From an uncultured Methylomonas sp. (GTDB lineage: Bacteria > Pseudomonadota > Gammaproteobacteria > Methylococcales > Methylomonadaceae), in the NCBI GenBank assembly GCA_936941155.1, contig CAKZJE010000020.1, forward strand, positions 29,806-93,805: a stretch of DNA of 64,000 nt, written 5' to 3'. Every line of letters starts with the position of its first letter. Positions within the stretch are counted from its first letter, which is position 1. A program made the translations under genes and the position numbers. Under the pieces are notes generated by a model. The model saw nothing but the letters and a program-made list of their open reading frames with translations. It had not been told where the DNA came from and ran no database searches. This document shows, piece after piece, positions 8,581 through 16,800 of the stretch.

Positions 8581-11232
8581 TTAAAACGCATATCCCCACG
8601 CCAGTGATAACGCGCCTTGCCGCTCCAGTTGGAAGCCATTCACTTTGTCTGAAACGGGTTGCAGCCATTCAAATGCCAAATGATTGCCCTCAAAACTACC
8701 GCCCGTCACGGTTGCATTCACACCAAAACCAACATCCCAATATTGTCCGCCGTAGTTTGCCGGATAATCAAAGGAGCTGGATTTGTCGTGCACTTCATTA
8801 TATTCACCACGAATCGAACCTTGTGTGGTGTACACGCCGCGCACGGAGGTGGAAAGCCAATCGAAAATGTTATAACTGCCCCACACTGTGCTTTGAAAAA
8901 TATTGCCTAAGGCGAAACCGGATTTGTTTTGTTTTTCAAGCCGTTTCGTGCCGCTTAATTGTGCGCCCCACGACCAGTCGTCAAGGTGTCCGGTGTACGT
9001 CACGCTTGGTTTAAAGTCCCATGTGCCGCTACCTAATTGCATACCGTAATGGACAAAACCTAAATCATCTCCACCCGCGCCATGATGAATCGGTCTGTAT
9101 TTAATCCCAACATTGCCGGTTGGGGCACTAAAACCAATGCCTGCATGAAGATGATGTTCTCCATTATCAAACAACTTAACCAAAGCATACATGCCCGTAT
9201 CACCAATCCCGCCTGTGGCGTGTTCATGGCTGATGTGATGGTTGACAGCTTGCGCCAATTCATTATCAAGCGTTGGAATTCTGATCCGCACACGCGGAAT
9301 CGCGCGAAAATTCATATCCATTGTCATAAACTGCGGCATCAGCATCAGATTAAGCCAATCGGTCGGCGCGTACATAATATCCAACATGTGCATTTGCATA
9401 GTGTGATCAGTGGCTCTGACCAAACAATATTCACTGCGCTTTTGACCACAGCCATTATTTCTGACAGTTAAATCATCCACAAAATCAGCACCATGCTGCA
9501 TATTTCCTGATTGAAAACCGTACATATAACGATAACCAATCATAATATCGTCAGCTTGACTGAGCATGTGGTCAAACATCACCCCCGCTGGCGCGTGACC
9601 GCCATGATGACTATGCGCAGAGTGTCCTGCATGTCCTGCGTGTTCACTGTGGTCGGCTATGCGAATATTGGCAAGCGTGGATAAATCAACTTTCAATGCG
9701 GCATTGACTGTGTAGTAATTAAAATCGGCATAACTCCCTTCACCGCCACCGCCTAGCTTTAATGCGCCTTTGTGGGTGTAATATTCAAATCCCGCTTCCA
9801 GCGTCAGCCCTTTCGCAAACTTTTTACTCACTGTGATGCCGCTGCTTAACGCACCATAACCTGATAAACGTTGGTCGCTGGAAAAATAACTGGGCAATTG
9901 GTTCGGATCGTATGGAATTGACTTAATCGGCACGCCTTTTTTATTGTAAATAATCTTGTTATAAGCCTGCTGCGAAATCAGATACGGGGTATAAAAATCC
10001 GCACTATCCTGCGTGTAATAGCGAACTCGCGGCGTAACCATCCAACTATTGCCAATCGGCTGTCCCCAATCCAATTCAAAAGTATGCGAGTTAATGCCCC
10101 AGTCATCGTGATAAAAACGATAATCAAAATGCAAGGCGGCATCTAGCAAATCAATATGTTGCGCATAATGCGTATTCAGATTCCATTGATTGCGCTCTTC
10201 AGGACGCTGTTCCAGAAACGCATGAGGAGCTCCAGCCGCTAACACGTTTTTAGGCAAACCCAGAGCAACTGTTTTTTGTTTAGGATCAACAAAAAAGATT
10301 TCCACCAGTTTATAAGGATTGGACATATAGCCCGTGCTGCGTGTGTAGCCTGCACCGAACTCTATTAAGGCACTTTTATTCAAAACCTGACTAAAACTCA
10401 GCTGCGTTGCCCAATCTTCTTTTTGACCTGACAACTTGTTTTTGCCGCTATCAGGATTAATATCAACGTAATTCTTAAAAAATGCGTTGTGCTCTATATA
10501 TGGCGTGACAAAGTGATCGAGTATCGCGAAAGTGCTGCTGTTGGTGTAGCTTAAACCGAGATTCAAGCTGGTTTGTTTTTGATTAAAATCCCAACGACTA
10601 CCTAAATTGACAAAGCGCGATTCATAATCCCGTTCCACAGAAATGCCACCACCGACATTTAACGCCATTTCATCCCATTCGTAACCGAGTTTAAAATCAC
10701 CTTGCTGGCGAGTTTCTGGCGATGCCGTAGACATGGTATGAACGACTTGCTTATTCACTGCGCCATACATTTGTTTTTTAGTTGTACCAAACAAATTGTA
10801 ATTAATCGGATTAAAATTTCTATCAACAAACAACTGCCCTGACTGAACGTAAGGCGATGCCCCAACCACAGTGGTGACAGCATTTTTGCCTCTGCCAGTG
10901 GTTTTTAAAATGGCGCGATTCGCATCAAAAACCAAAGGCGCGGTAGTAATCGGCGTTGCTCCCGACCAAGTATCTTCGCTGTAATTTAAACTCAGTTTAA
11001 TTCTATCGGCTAAAGTGATTTTCGCGCTGCCATGCAAACTATCCACTTCAATCGGATCAAATTTGCTTTGTGCGCCATACAAATTTCTATAGCCTTCTTG
11101 ATAATGTCCGTATTGAAAATCCACTTCATTTTCTTCCGCAGCCGCTTGTGGCGATTGCAATAAACCCGGCAACAGCAAAGCCGCCGCTGTTAACGCTTGT
11201 AAACTGTTTGATTTGTTTTTAATAGCAGCCAC
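8581..11232 (-). CDS. Large DUF3570-type outer-membrane protein with second His/Met-rich barrel
   Basis: An 883-residue protein. The GTG at 11232 is preferred because GGAGG lies 5 bases upstream and it overlaps the DUF4266 stop by 14 bases; upstream ATG and GTG codons lack such a site. The signal peptide ends at PQAAAEE. Residues of about 35-530 look like DUF3570, rich in alternating beta strands. A His-rich linker (SEHAGHAGHSAHSHHGGHA) follows, then a second barrel-like domain of about 310 residues with Met/His clusters such as HTMQMHMLDIMY and MTMDMNF. It ends in Phe, as outer-membrane barrels do. SGAT at residues 90-93 matches the core of ApbE flavinylation motifs. Function unknown; metal handling or redox is possible. 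Confidence 0.8.
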   Translation of the reverse strand: MAAIKNKSNSLQALTAAALLLPGLLQSPQAAAEENEVDFQYGHYQEGYRNLYGAQSKFDPIEVDSLHGSAKITLADRIKLSLNYSEDTWSGATPITTAPLVFDANRAILKTTGRGKNAVTTVVGASPYVQSGQLFVDRNFNPINYNLFGTTKKQMYGAVNKQVVHTMSTASPETRQQGDFKLGYEWDEMALNVGGGISVERDYESRFVNLGSRWDFNQKQTSLNLGLSYTNSSTFAILDHFVTPYIEHNAFFKNYVDINPDSGKNKLSGQKEDWATQLSFSQVLNKSALIEFGAGYTRSTGYMSNPYKLVEIFFVDPKQKTVALGLPKNVLAAGAPHAFLEQRPEERNQWNLNTHYAQHIDLLDAALHFDYRFYHDDWGINSHTFELDWGQPIGNSWMVTPRVRYYTQDSADFYTPYLISQQAYNKIIYNKKGVPIKSIPYDPNQLPSYFSSDQRLSGYGALSSGITVSKKFAKGLTLEAGFEYYTHKGALKLGGGGEGSYADFNYYTVNAALKVDLSTLANIRIADHSEHAGHAGHSAHSHHGGHAPAGVMFDHMLSQADDIMIGYRYMYGFQSGNMQHGADFVDDLTVRNNGCGQKRSEYCLVRATDHTMQMHMLDIMYAPTDWLNLMLMPQFMTMDMNFRAIPRVRIRIPTLDNELAQAVNHHISHEHATGGIGDTGMYALVKLFDNGEHHLHAGIGFSAPTGNVGIKYRPIHHGAGGDDLGFVHYGMQLGSGTWDFKPSVTYTGHLDDWSWGAQLSGTKRLEKQNKSGFALGNIFQSTVWGSYNIFDWLSTSVRGVYTTQGSIRGEYNEVHDKSSSFDYPANYGGQYWDVGFGVNATVTGGSFEGNHLAFEWLQPVSDKVNGFQLERQGALSLAWGYAF

Positions 11233-11437
11233 AACCGCCTCCACTGCCCGCATCTCCACCACTCGCAGCTTCACGACTACCATAAATATGACTGCGAAAA
11301 CCTGTTTGCATCGGCGTAGGGTCTAAAGCCATCTGCGGTTTAGCCAAATTGCCACGCTCCCAAGGCGCAACCTCGGCACAACCTGAAACAGATGCAGTGA
11401 ATATCCACAATATAAACAATCGGTTAGCTTTATTCAT
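11219..11437 (-). CDS. DUF4266 small lipoprotein with Gly-Cys tail
   Basis: A 72-residue protein with a lipoprotein signal (SVSGC) and the family stretch VAPWERGNLAKPQMALDP, followed by YGSREAASGGD and a C-terminal GGGCGCY. After processing, the mature peptide is only about 53 residues, with the lipidated Cys and two Cys at the very end. The DUF4266 family is uncharacterised. It sits between the TlpA-like gene (9 bp upstream) and the DUF3570 gene, which begins inside it. The terminal CGC could bind metal or heme, or be a substrate for the neighbouring thioredoxin. Confidence 0.85.
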   Translation of the reverse strand: MNKANRLFILWIFTASVSGCAEVAPWERGNLAKPQMALDPTPMQTGFRSHIYGSREAASGGDAGSGGGCGCY

Positions 11438-11446
11438 TCCATATCT

Positions 11447-11965
11447 CTAGTGACTTGCTGGAGACTCTGACAACAATTGTTTTATAAACTGTTGCAACTG
11501 CCCCGTTTCTCCAGCGCGAAAACCTAAATGCTCATGGCGAATCACGCCATTGCGGTCGATTAAATAAGAAGAAGGCATGGCTTTGACATCAAACGCTTTT
11601 GCACAACGTTGATCTGAACCATTCAGCACCGTAAATTTTGCCGAATGCTCTTTGAGAAAATTTTGCGCATCCACCGCACTTTCATCCATATTCACTGCCA
11701 ACACTTTAAAGTCTTTGTCTTTAAACTCGTGTTCTAAGCTATTCATAAACGGAAAAGATTGCACGCAAGGCGCACACCACGATGCCCAAAAATCCACATA
11801 AACCACTTTGCCTTTAAATTGCTGCAAATTATAGTTTTTTGCATCAGGAATGGAGCTTCCTTCACACGCTGGCGCAACACGCCCCGTTGTTTCAGTGGCG
11901 ATTGAAGTTTGAATTGATAGGAAAAAAAACAGAGTGCTAAGTAAAATTGTTATGCGCTGATTCAT
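11447..11965 (-). CDS. TlpA/ResA-like periplasmic thioredoxin
   Basis: A 172-residue exported thioredoxin-fold protein. The ATG at 11965 is chosen because it begins a normal signal peptide ending in TSIA; a longer reading adds charged residues ahead of it. The active site is WCAPC, and the cis-Pro segment is MPSSYLID. TlpA/ResA proteins reduce disulfides in the periplasm, for example in cytochrome c or copper-centre assembly. As the first gene of the DUF4266-DUF3570-phosphatase-ApbE operon, it probably keeps the cysteines of the DUF4266 lipoprotein or the barrel protein reduced (inference). Confidence 0.85.
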   Translation of the reverse strand: MNQRITILLSTLFFFLSIQTSIATETTGRVAPACEGSSIPDAKNYNLQQFKGKVVYVDFWASWCAPCVQSFPFMNSLEHEFKDKDFKVLAVNMDESAVDAQNFLKEHSAKFTVLNGSDQRCAKAFDVKAMPSSYLIDRNGVIRHEHLGFRAGETGQLQQFIKQLLSESPASH

Positions 11966-12141
11966 TATGTTGATTTTTTTGTTATGTGGCTCACGATGAT
12001 GACTCTTCGATAAGTCATATCGGCGCACAGAAAATACACGAGAGATAAAAAATATCTAAAAGCATAAGCACTAAATACGCCACGATTCGCGAAGGCTTAT
12101 AACGACTCAGTTTTCCAAAAAAAAATCCGCACTATTTATTT

Positions 12142-12188
12142 AAACTGTGTTATTTAACGCAAATTTATCAGGTTAAATAACACAGTTT
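12142..12188. repeat. Inverted repeat with perfect 17-bp arms
   Basis: The arms AAACTGTGTTATTTAAC and GTTAAATAACACAGTTT are perfect complements around a 13-base loop. It lies 14 bp after the stop of the HEAT-repeat gene and upstream of the TlpA operon. It could be an AT-rich terminator of the first or an operator for the second. Confidence 0.8.
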
Positions 12189-12202
12189 TATTCATTCCCA
12201 TT

Positions 12203-12865
12203 TTATGACAGCTGTTGATCGTCAATAAAACCACGCACGGTATTGCGCATTTCTTCGGATAAATGTGTTGATTTAAGCTTTTTCTTTAAGCCACGCATAA
12301 TCATTTGATAACGTTTTGAATTACTCTCTTCGTTAGCAATCTGATTTTGCAGCGTCGAAAGCGCGTTAAACTGCACGTTTTGATTGCTATCATCCATTGC
12401 GGCAAATAACCCTGCAATTGCTGCTGTGCTTAAAGGCTCAAAAGCTGACAAACTTTCCGCCGCAGTGCTGCGCACCTCAGGATCAGCGTCGCCACTTAAT
12501 GCGTTGAGTAACAGTTTTTCCGCTTCTGCGGTCGGATAGGCTGACAATTGTTCCGCGCCATCATGCCGCTGTTGAGCATTTGCGCTTGCCAACCATTGTC
12601 CTGCGGTTGCCACTTGCGAGTTTTCTATTGCTTTTTCTTCTTTCAGTTGCGCTTCAGTCGGCTCTAAAGTGCCACCTTGCTGCATGGCAAGCTCACGAAA
12701 ATCAGGCATTTTCACTTGCACGGCTGGAGCTTTTGCAGGAGTTGCTTTGCTAAGCAATGCTTTGATGGGTTCAAAATTTCCATAAACCAAAACCGCTTTC
12801 ACAATGCCAGCAATCAAGCCAATTAGCAGCAATAACAAACCGATGCGGCGCACTATTTTTTTCAT
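12203..12865 (-). CDS. Membrane-anchored HEAT-repeat protein
   Basis: A 220-residue protein starting at an ATG at 12865 (MKKIVRR). It has one N-terminal transmembrane helix (about 7-30), a flexible Ala/Pro-rich stretch and HEAT-like helical repeats (about 90-200, with DGAEQL, DPEVRSTAAESL and NQNVQFNALSTL). HEAT repeats mediate protein-protein contacts, here probably in the periplasm. It lies upstream of the TlpA operon but is separated from it by an inverted repeat and about 240 bp, so co-transcription is doubtful. No specific function can be named. Confidence 0.7.
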   Translation of the reverse strand: MKKIVRRIGLLLLLIGLIAGIVKAVLVYGNFEPIKALLSKATPAKAPAVQVKMPDFRELAMQQGGTLEPTEAQLKEEKAIENSQVATAGQWLASANAQQRHDGAEQLSAYPTAEAEKLLLNALSGDADPEVRSTAAESLSAFEPLSTAAIAGLFAAMDDSNQNVQFNALSTLQNQIANEESNSKRYQMIMRGLKKKLKSTHLSEEMRNTVRGFIDDQQLS

Positions 12866-13031
12866 ATCTAGCTCAATAAAAATTTGGTGATTTTGTGGAG
12901 TGCAAGCTTTGCTTGCAATGTTATGCAAAACCTATGTTCTTTAGATTTTATGATGTACTGAACTTTATTTTCAATGACTAACAAGAATTATAAACGGATG
13001 CTGATCATTGTTAAAACGCTCTGAAACTTTA

Positions 13032-13049
13032 AAAACGACCAGTCGTCTT
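13032..13049. repeat. 18-bp palindrome AAAACGACCAGTCGTCTT (copy 2)
   Basis: A member of the eight-copy palindrome family, followed by GAAAAATTTCG exactly as at 5096. It is intergenic, upstream of the HEAT-repeat gene. Confidence 0.8.
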
Positions 13050-13094
13050 GAAAAATTTCGCTCCAACTCAACTTATCCGCACTTACACAAATAA

Positions 13095-13119
13095 AAAGCG
13101 GAGCATGAAGCTCCGCTTT
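13095..13119 (-). terminator. Rho-independent terminator
   Basis: Stem AAAGCGGAGC / GCTCCGCTTT with a four-to-five-base loop, followed on the minus strand by TTTATTTG. It ends the HbpS/GlcG transcript that stops at 13148. Confidence 0.85.
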
Positions 13120-13147
13120 CTTAACGCAAAAACAATAAATGTTTTAT

Positions 13148-13951
13148 TTAGTTTAACAGTGTGCCGTTATCAAGGGTTGCTGCTGGTAAAGAGTTAGGGC
13201 AAGTGGGTTGTGACCACGCATCCCAATAAGGAGTGGTTGTTGTGGTTGCATTCAGAATCATCTCATCGCCTTTCAGACCTGTTGCTAAAGGCGTTTGTGC
13301 CGCGCCGCTTGCATCCATATTCACTGTAGTAATACCTGAGCCGCCAGGATGTCCTGCCAATGCAGTACGCACTTGCCATGCAAACGCATGATCGCGGCAA
13401 GAAGTATCACCAGAAACACCAATCGCACCTACTTTTTTACCAGCCAAATAAACCGCTAAGCCGCCACCAAACACATTCACACCGCCAACACGTTTGCCTT
13501 TCATTGGATCTGTTGGAGTGCCATAAGCTGAAGGTGCGCCTGCATACGCTTTAACTGGTGCAACTGGATTGCTAAATTGCAAACCATACAAGCTGCCGCC
13601 AGGTTGTACTGCACTGTATAAGTTTGCAGTTGAAATTGCATAACCATCTAAACTAAACGCATTGGCAGTGTTTGCTTTTTGTGCAGAAATTACACGGCTG
13701 CCTAACCATTCATTGTTACCTGCTGAAGCTCCAGAAACGCCACTTGTCACAACATCACAAACCATACCTGTTTCATCAACAAACGTCACCCACATAGGCA
13801 AACTATAACCACCAGTCACCAGACCTTTTGCAGCAGTCACTGCTGTCTCAAGCGTAGAACGAGAAATGTCAGAGCATTTAGCCATTGCACTTTGACTCAT
13901 CACAGACAACGCAGCAACACCTAAAATTGCTGATAAAGTAAGTTTTTTCAT
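13148..13951 (-). CDS. Secreted HbpS/GlcG-family protein
   Basis: A 267-residue exported protein. The ATG at 13951 begins a standard signal peptide (cleavage after SAMA). The mature part matches the GlcG/HbpS fold: an N-terminal helix with ETAVTAAKG, the GKKVGAIGVSGDTSCRDH core and the HAFAWQVRTAL helix. HbpS homologues bind heme or report redox stress. The extended Gly/Asn-rich middle and the C-terminal tail are longer than in the 142-residue cytoplasmic homologue at 41300-41728. The cysteines near both ends are consistent with disulfides in the periplasm. It is monocistronic with its own terminator. Confidence 0.8.
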   Translation of the reverse strand: MKKLTLSAILGVAALSVMSQSAMAKCSDISRSTLETAVTAAKGLVTGGYSLPMWVTFVDETGMVCDVVTSGVSGASAGNNEWLGSRVISAQKANTANAFSLDGYAISTANLYSAVQPGGSLYGLQFSNPVAPVKAYAGAPSAYGTPTDPMKGKRVGGVNVFGGGLAVYLAGKKVGAIGVSGDTSCRDHAFAWQVRTALAGHPGGSGITTVNMDASGAAQTPLATGLKGDEMILNATTTTTPYWDAWSQPTCPNSLPAATLDNGTLLN

Positions 13952-14508
13952 AAAAAAGTCCTCATACAAAACAAATTATTAATTTTTAAGTGCATTTCAC
14001 AGATTCAGTTGTGCAAATGCGAAGTGTGCGTGCAATACAAAGGTTATTTGCCAGTGGAAAGTTTATCTTCATCTAACACGCATAAAGAGTTTAGCAAATC
14101 TATTCTTAAAAAAACACTTTAAAAACAGGGAAAGCGGCAATTCAAAATCTTCAAAGCAAGTTATTTGCACTCAAACTTATCTTACATTTTTCTGCCTCGG
14201 CAAAACTTGCGATAAATAATTCATTGGATAATCAGAACAACTTACGGTTCATTATCATAACTCTTTGAAAAATAATAACTCTATTCAAATATTGCGTGAT
14301 TTAAAAAACTTTGTTTTTAACCGGATTGTGATCTTGATAGAGTAATTTAAAAAACCTATTTTTTGTTCTTTCTATGCTTTGCGGTTTGTGCCATTATCAA
14401 TCCATCCGTTTGTTTCATAACAAACACATACACATTAAAACAATATAAATCAATAACTTAACTTATCATCATTTATTGAAAACAATTTCATTCTTAAGGA
14501 GAATTATT
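13952..14508. other. Divergent intergenic region
   Basis: About 550 bases of AT-rich DNA between the HbpS/GlcG gene and the GH5 cellulase gene, read outward in both directions. I see no repeat family member, no RNA gene and no convincing promoter. Confidence 0.5.
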
Positions 14509-16089
14509 ATGTGCAAACTATTTAGGCGTTATCTTTTTTTAATTCTAATGGTTTATAGCCTGCCGAGCCTTTCGTTTACCGTCAACAATGGCAAAATAAA
14601 TAATAAATTAAATCAAGTCGTTGTTCTGCGAGGAGTTAATTGGTTTGGTTTTGAAACAGGCGATCATGTTGTGCACGGCTTGTGGGCGCGTCCTTGGAAA
14701 AGCATGATTGGGCAAATGAAAAACTTAGGTTTTAATGCGGTGCGCATTCCAGTTTGTCCTGCCTCGCTTTATGGTGCTTCGGTTTCGAGTATTAACTATG
14801 GACAAAATCCAGATTTAGTCGGTAAAAATTCGCTAGAAATTCTTGATTTGGTGATGAATGAGTTTAATAAACAAGGATTTTATATTCTGCTCGATCATCA
14901 TAGCCCTGATTGCAGCGCGATTTCAGAATTATGGACAACTAGCGTTTATACAGAGGCGAATTGGATTAACGATTTAGTGTATATGGCAAATCGTTATAAA
15001 GCCTTACCAAAATTTTTAGGAATTGATTTAAAAAATGAACCCCATGGTATGGCAACATGGGGTGCAAATAATCCTCTCACCGATTGGAATAAAGCGGCTG
15101 AACGCGCTTCCGCTGCGGTGCTGGCTGCCAATCCTAATTTATTGGTTTTTGTTGAAGGGATTCAAGAAAGCAATGCCTGTAGTGGCAAAATTGCACATTG
15201 GTGGGGCGGCAATTTAGAACCGCTCAAATGCACGCCTTTGAATATTCCTGCAAATAAATTGGTATTAAGTCCGCATGTGTATGGGCCTGATGTTTCTATG
15301 CAAACGTATTTTAATGCCGCAACTTTTCCAAATAATATGCCAGCGATTTGGAATGCGCATTTTGGTCAATTTGTAACAGCCGGTTACGCTGTGGCAATTG
15401 GTGAGTTTGGTGGAAAATATGGTCACGGCGGCAATGCAAAAGATAAAGTTTGGCAAAATGCGTTTGTAAAATATATGTTGAATAAAAAAATCACCAATAG
15501 TTTTTATTGGTCATGGAATCCAAATAGCGGTGATACTGGCGGGATTTTGCAAAATGATTGGACAACACCTTGGAATGATAAAGTTGATTTGTTGTTGACC
15601 TTATGGCGTAAAAAATCCGTATGTTCTGATGGATTGGATAATGATAATGATGGCTTAGTTGACTATCCAAATGATCCGGGGTGTTTGTCTGTGTTGGATG
15701 GTGATGAAGCTAACGCCCCTACTCCTGTCACTGCTTGTACCGATGGGATTGATAATGACAACGATGGCTTTATTGATTTAATTGATTTAGGTTGCAGTTC
15801 TAAAGCCGATAATAGTGAAGCCAATCCTGCCAGTGGTGTGAAAGTTAAGAGTGTTGAAATTACAAGCAGCTGGACTACAGGCTATTGTGCGTTAATTCAT
15901 TTGCAAAATAGCGGTTCTGTTGCTGAAATTTGGAAAGTCAATTTTGCAACAGAAGGCAAAATTAATTCAATGTGGAACGCGGTTTATACTCAAGTGGGCA
16001 GCAGCGTGTTAATGCGCGGTGCAGCGTGGAATGAGGTTATGCCGGCTGGAACAAGTCTCGACACGATTGGATTCTGCGCGGATCGTTAA
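14509..16089 (+). CDS. Secreted GH5 cellulase with calcium-type repeats and CBM2-like domain
   Basis: A 526-residue secreted enzyme. The ATG at 14509 has AAGGAG 7 bases upstream and begins a signal peptide ending near SLSF. The GH5 catalytic domain (about 25-365) shows the acid/base Glu in LKNEPHG and the nucleophile Glu in AIGEFGGKYG, which indicates beta-1,4-glucanase activity. Two Asp/Asn-rich repeats follow (CSDGLDNDNDGLVDYPND and CTDGIDNDNDGFIDLIDLG), resembling calcium-binding thrombospondin type 3 modules. The last 90 residues resemble a CBM2 cellulose-binding module (WNAVYTQ, AAWNEVMPAGTS). It is a likely type II secretion substrate given gspDE nearby. An inverted repeat right after the stop may terminate transcription. 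Confidence 0.9.
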   Translation: MCKLFRRYLFLILMVYSLPSLSFTVNNGKINNKLNQVVVLRGVNWFGFETGDHVVHGLWARPWKSMIGQMKNLGFNAVRIPVCPASLYGASVSSINYGQNPDLVGKNSLEILDLVMNEFNKQGFYILLDHHSPDCSAISELWTTSVYTEANWINDLVYMANRYKALPKFLGIDLKNEPHGMATWGANNPLTDWNKAAERASAAVLAANPNLLVFVEGIQESNACSGKIAHWWGGNLEPLKCTPLNIPANKLVLSPHVYGPDVSMQTYFNAATFPNNMPAIWNAHFGQFVTAGYAVAIGEFGGKYGHGGNAKDKVWQNAFVKYMLNKKITNSFYWSWNPNSGDTGGILQNDWTTPWNDKVDLLLTLWRKKSVCSDGLDNDNDGLVDYPNDPGCLSVLDGDEANAPTPVTACTDGIDNDNDGFIDLIDLGCSSKADNSEANPASGVKVKSVEITSSWTTGYCALIHLQNSGSVAEIWKVNFATEGKINSMWNAVYTQVGSSVLMRGAAWNEVMPAGTSLDTIGFCADR

Positions 16090-16096
16090 TCTCACC

Positions 16097-16129
16097 AGAC
16101 CTTCCAGGTTTTAAAAACCTGGAAGGTCT
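16097..16129. terminator. Inverted repeat after GH5 gene, probable terminator
   Basis: Perfect arms AGACCTTCCAGGTTTT / AAAACCTGGAAGGTCT, starting 8 bp after the GH5 stop. It is the same repeat family as at 7016-7046. It separates the cellulase gene from rnpB. Confidence 0.6.
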
Positions 16130-16181
16130 AACTCACCCCAAATCGCTATCCCAGTGAAAAACCTGTACAATGTTTCTCTAA

Positions 16182-16560
16182 GAGTTGACCGAACAGTCGC
16201 TGTTTTATCTTTTTTAAAGATAGAAGGGAGGAAAGTCCGGGCTCCATAGGGTAAAGTGCCAGGTAACACCTGGGAGGCGCGAGCCTACGGAAAGTGCCAC
16301 AGAAAATATACCGCCTAAATCCCCCTTCCCCCTTTTTTAAAGGGGGTTAGGAGGATTCGGTAAGGGTGAAATGGTGCGGTAAGAGCGCACCGCGCAACTG
16401 GCAACAGTTGTGGCAGGGAAAACCCCACTTGGAGCAAGATCAAATAGGGAAACACAATGCGTGACCCGCGCTGTTTCCGGGTAGATTGCTTGAGCCGTCG
16501 GGTGACTTACGGCCTAGATGAATGACTGTTTACAACAAAACCCGGCTTACAGGTCAACTC
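16182..16560 (+). ncRNA. rnpB: RNase P RNA
   Basis: The catalytic RNA of RNase P, which matures tRNA 5' ends. The 5' end GAGTTGACC pairs with 3' GGTCAACTC to make P1. Conserved elements seen in order are GAAGGGAGGAAAGTCCGGGCTCC (as GGAGGAAAGTCCGGGCTCC), GGTAAGGGTGAAA, GCGGTAAGAGCGCACCGCGC, GGAGCAAGATCAAATAGGG, GCTTGAGCCGTCGGG and GGCCTAGATGAATGACTG. This is the gammaproteobacterial type A layout. The P12 arm is enlarged by a repeat (16318-16357). No clear terminator follows. Confidence 0.96.
16318..16357. repeat. Palindromic repeat inside the P12 arm of rnpB
   Basis: A C-rich then G-rich inverted repeat (AATCCCCCTTCCCCC, TTTTTTAAA loop, GGGGGTTAGGAGGATT) replaces the short P12 tip seen in E. 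coli. It looks like the common CCCCCTT-type REP element of many bacteria. The RNA can still fold because the insert is itself a hairpin. Confidence 0.7.
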
Positions 16561-16599
16561 TTTCTTTGCCCCCGATCGAAAAAATCCCGCTTTATTTCA

Positions 16600-16681
16600 T
16601 CTAATTATCCATCCATCAACACGTTTTTTCACAGATTTAATCTAATTATCCATCCATCAACACGTTTTTTCGCAGATTTCA
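16600..16681. repeat. Two tandem 41-bp direct repeats after rnpB
   Basis: The unit begins TCTAATTATCCATCCATCAA, continues CACGTTTTTTC, and is present twice (16600-16640 and 16641-16681) with only a few differences near its 3' end. Parts of a third start flank it on both sides. It lies between rnpB and the gene at 16801. Confidence 0.8.
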
Positions 16682-16800
16682 TCTATACTCTTTCATCACA
16701 AGCGATGATAACTAAAATAAAAAATCCCGCTTATTGGTCTTTGCCTCATGTTTTTTTAGCTGAGTAGCAAAGTAGTTTTATAGCACAGAGGAATTTATGA

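Noticed and set aside
8604..9471. Plus-strand frames opposite the DUF3570 gene
   Set aside because: They are shadows with unbalanced composition; the minus-strand gene explains the region fully.
16522..16767. 81-codon open frame after rnpB
   Set aside because: It starts inside the conserved 3' part of the RNase P RNA and runs through the tandem repeats; the protein is low complexity and repeat-derived.
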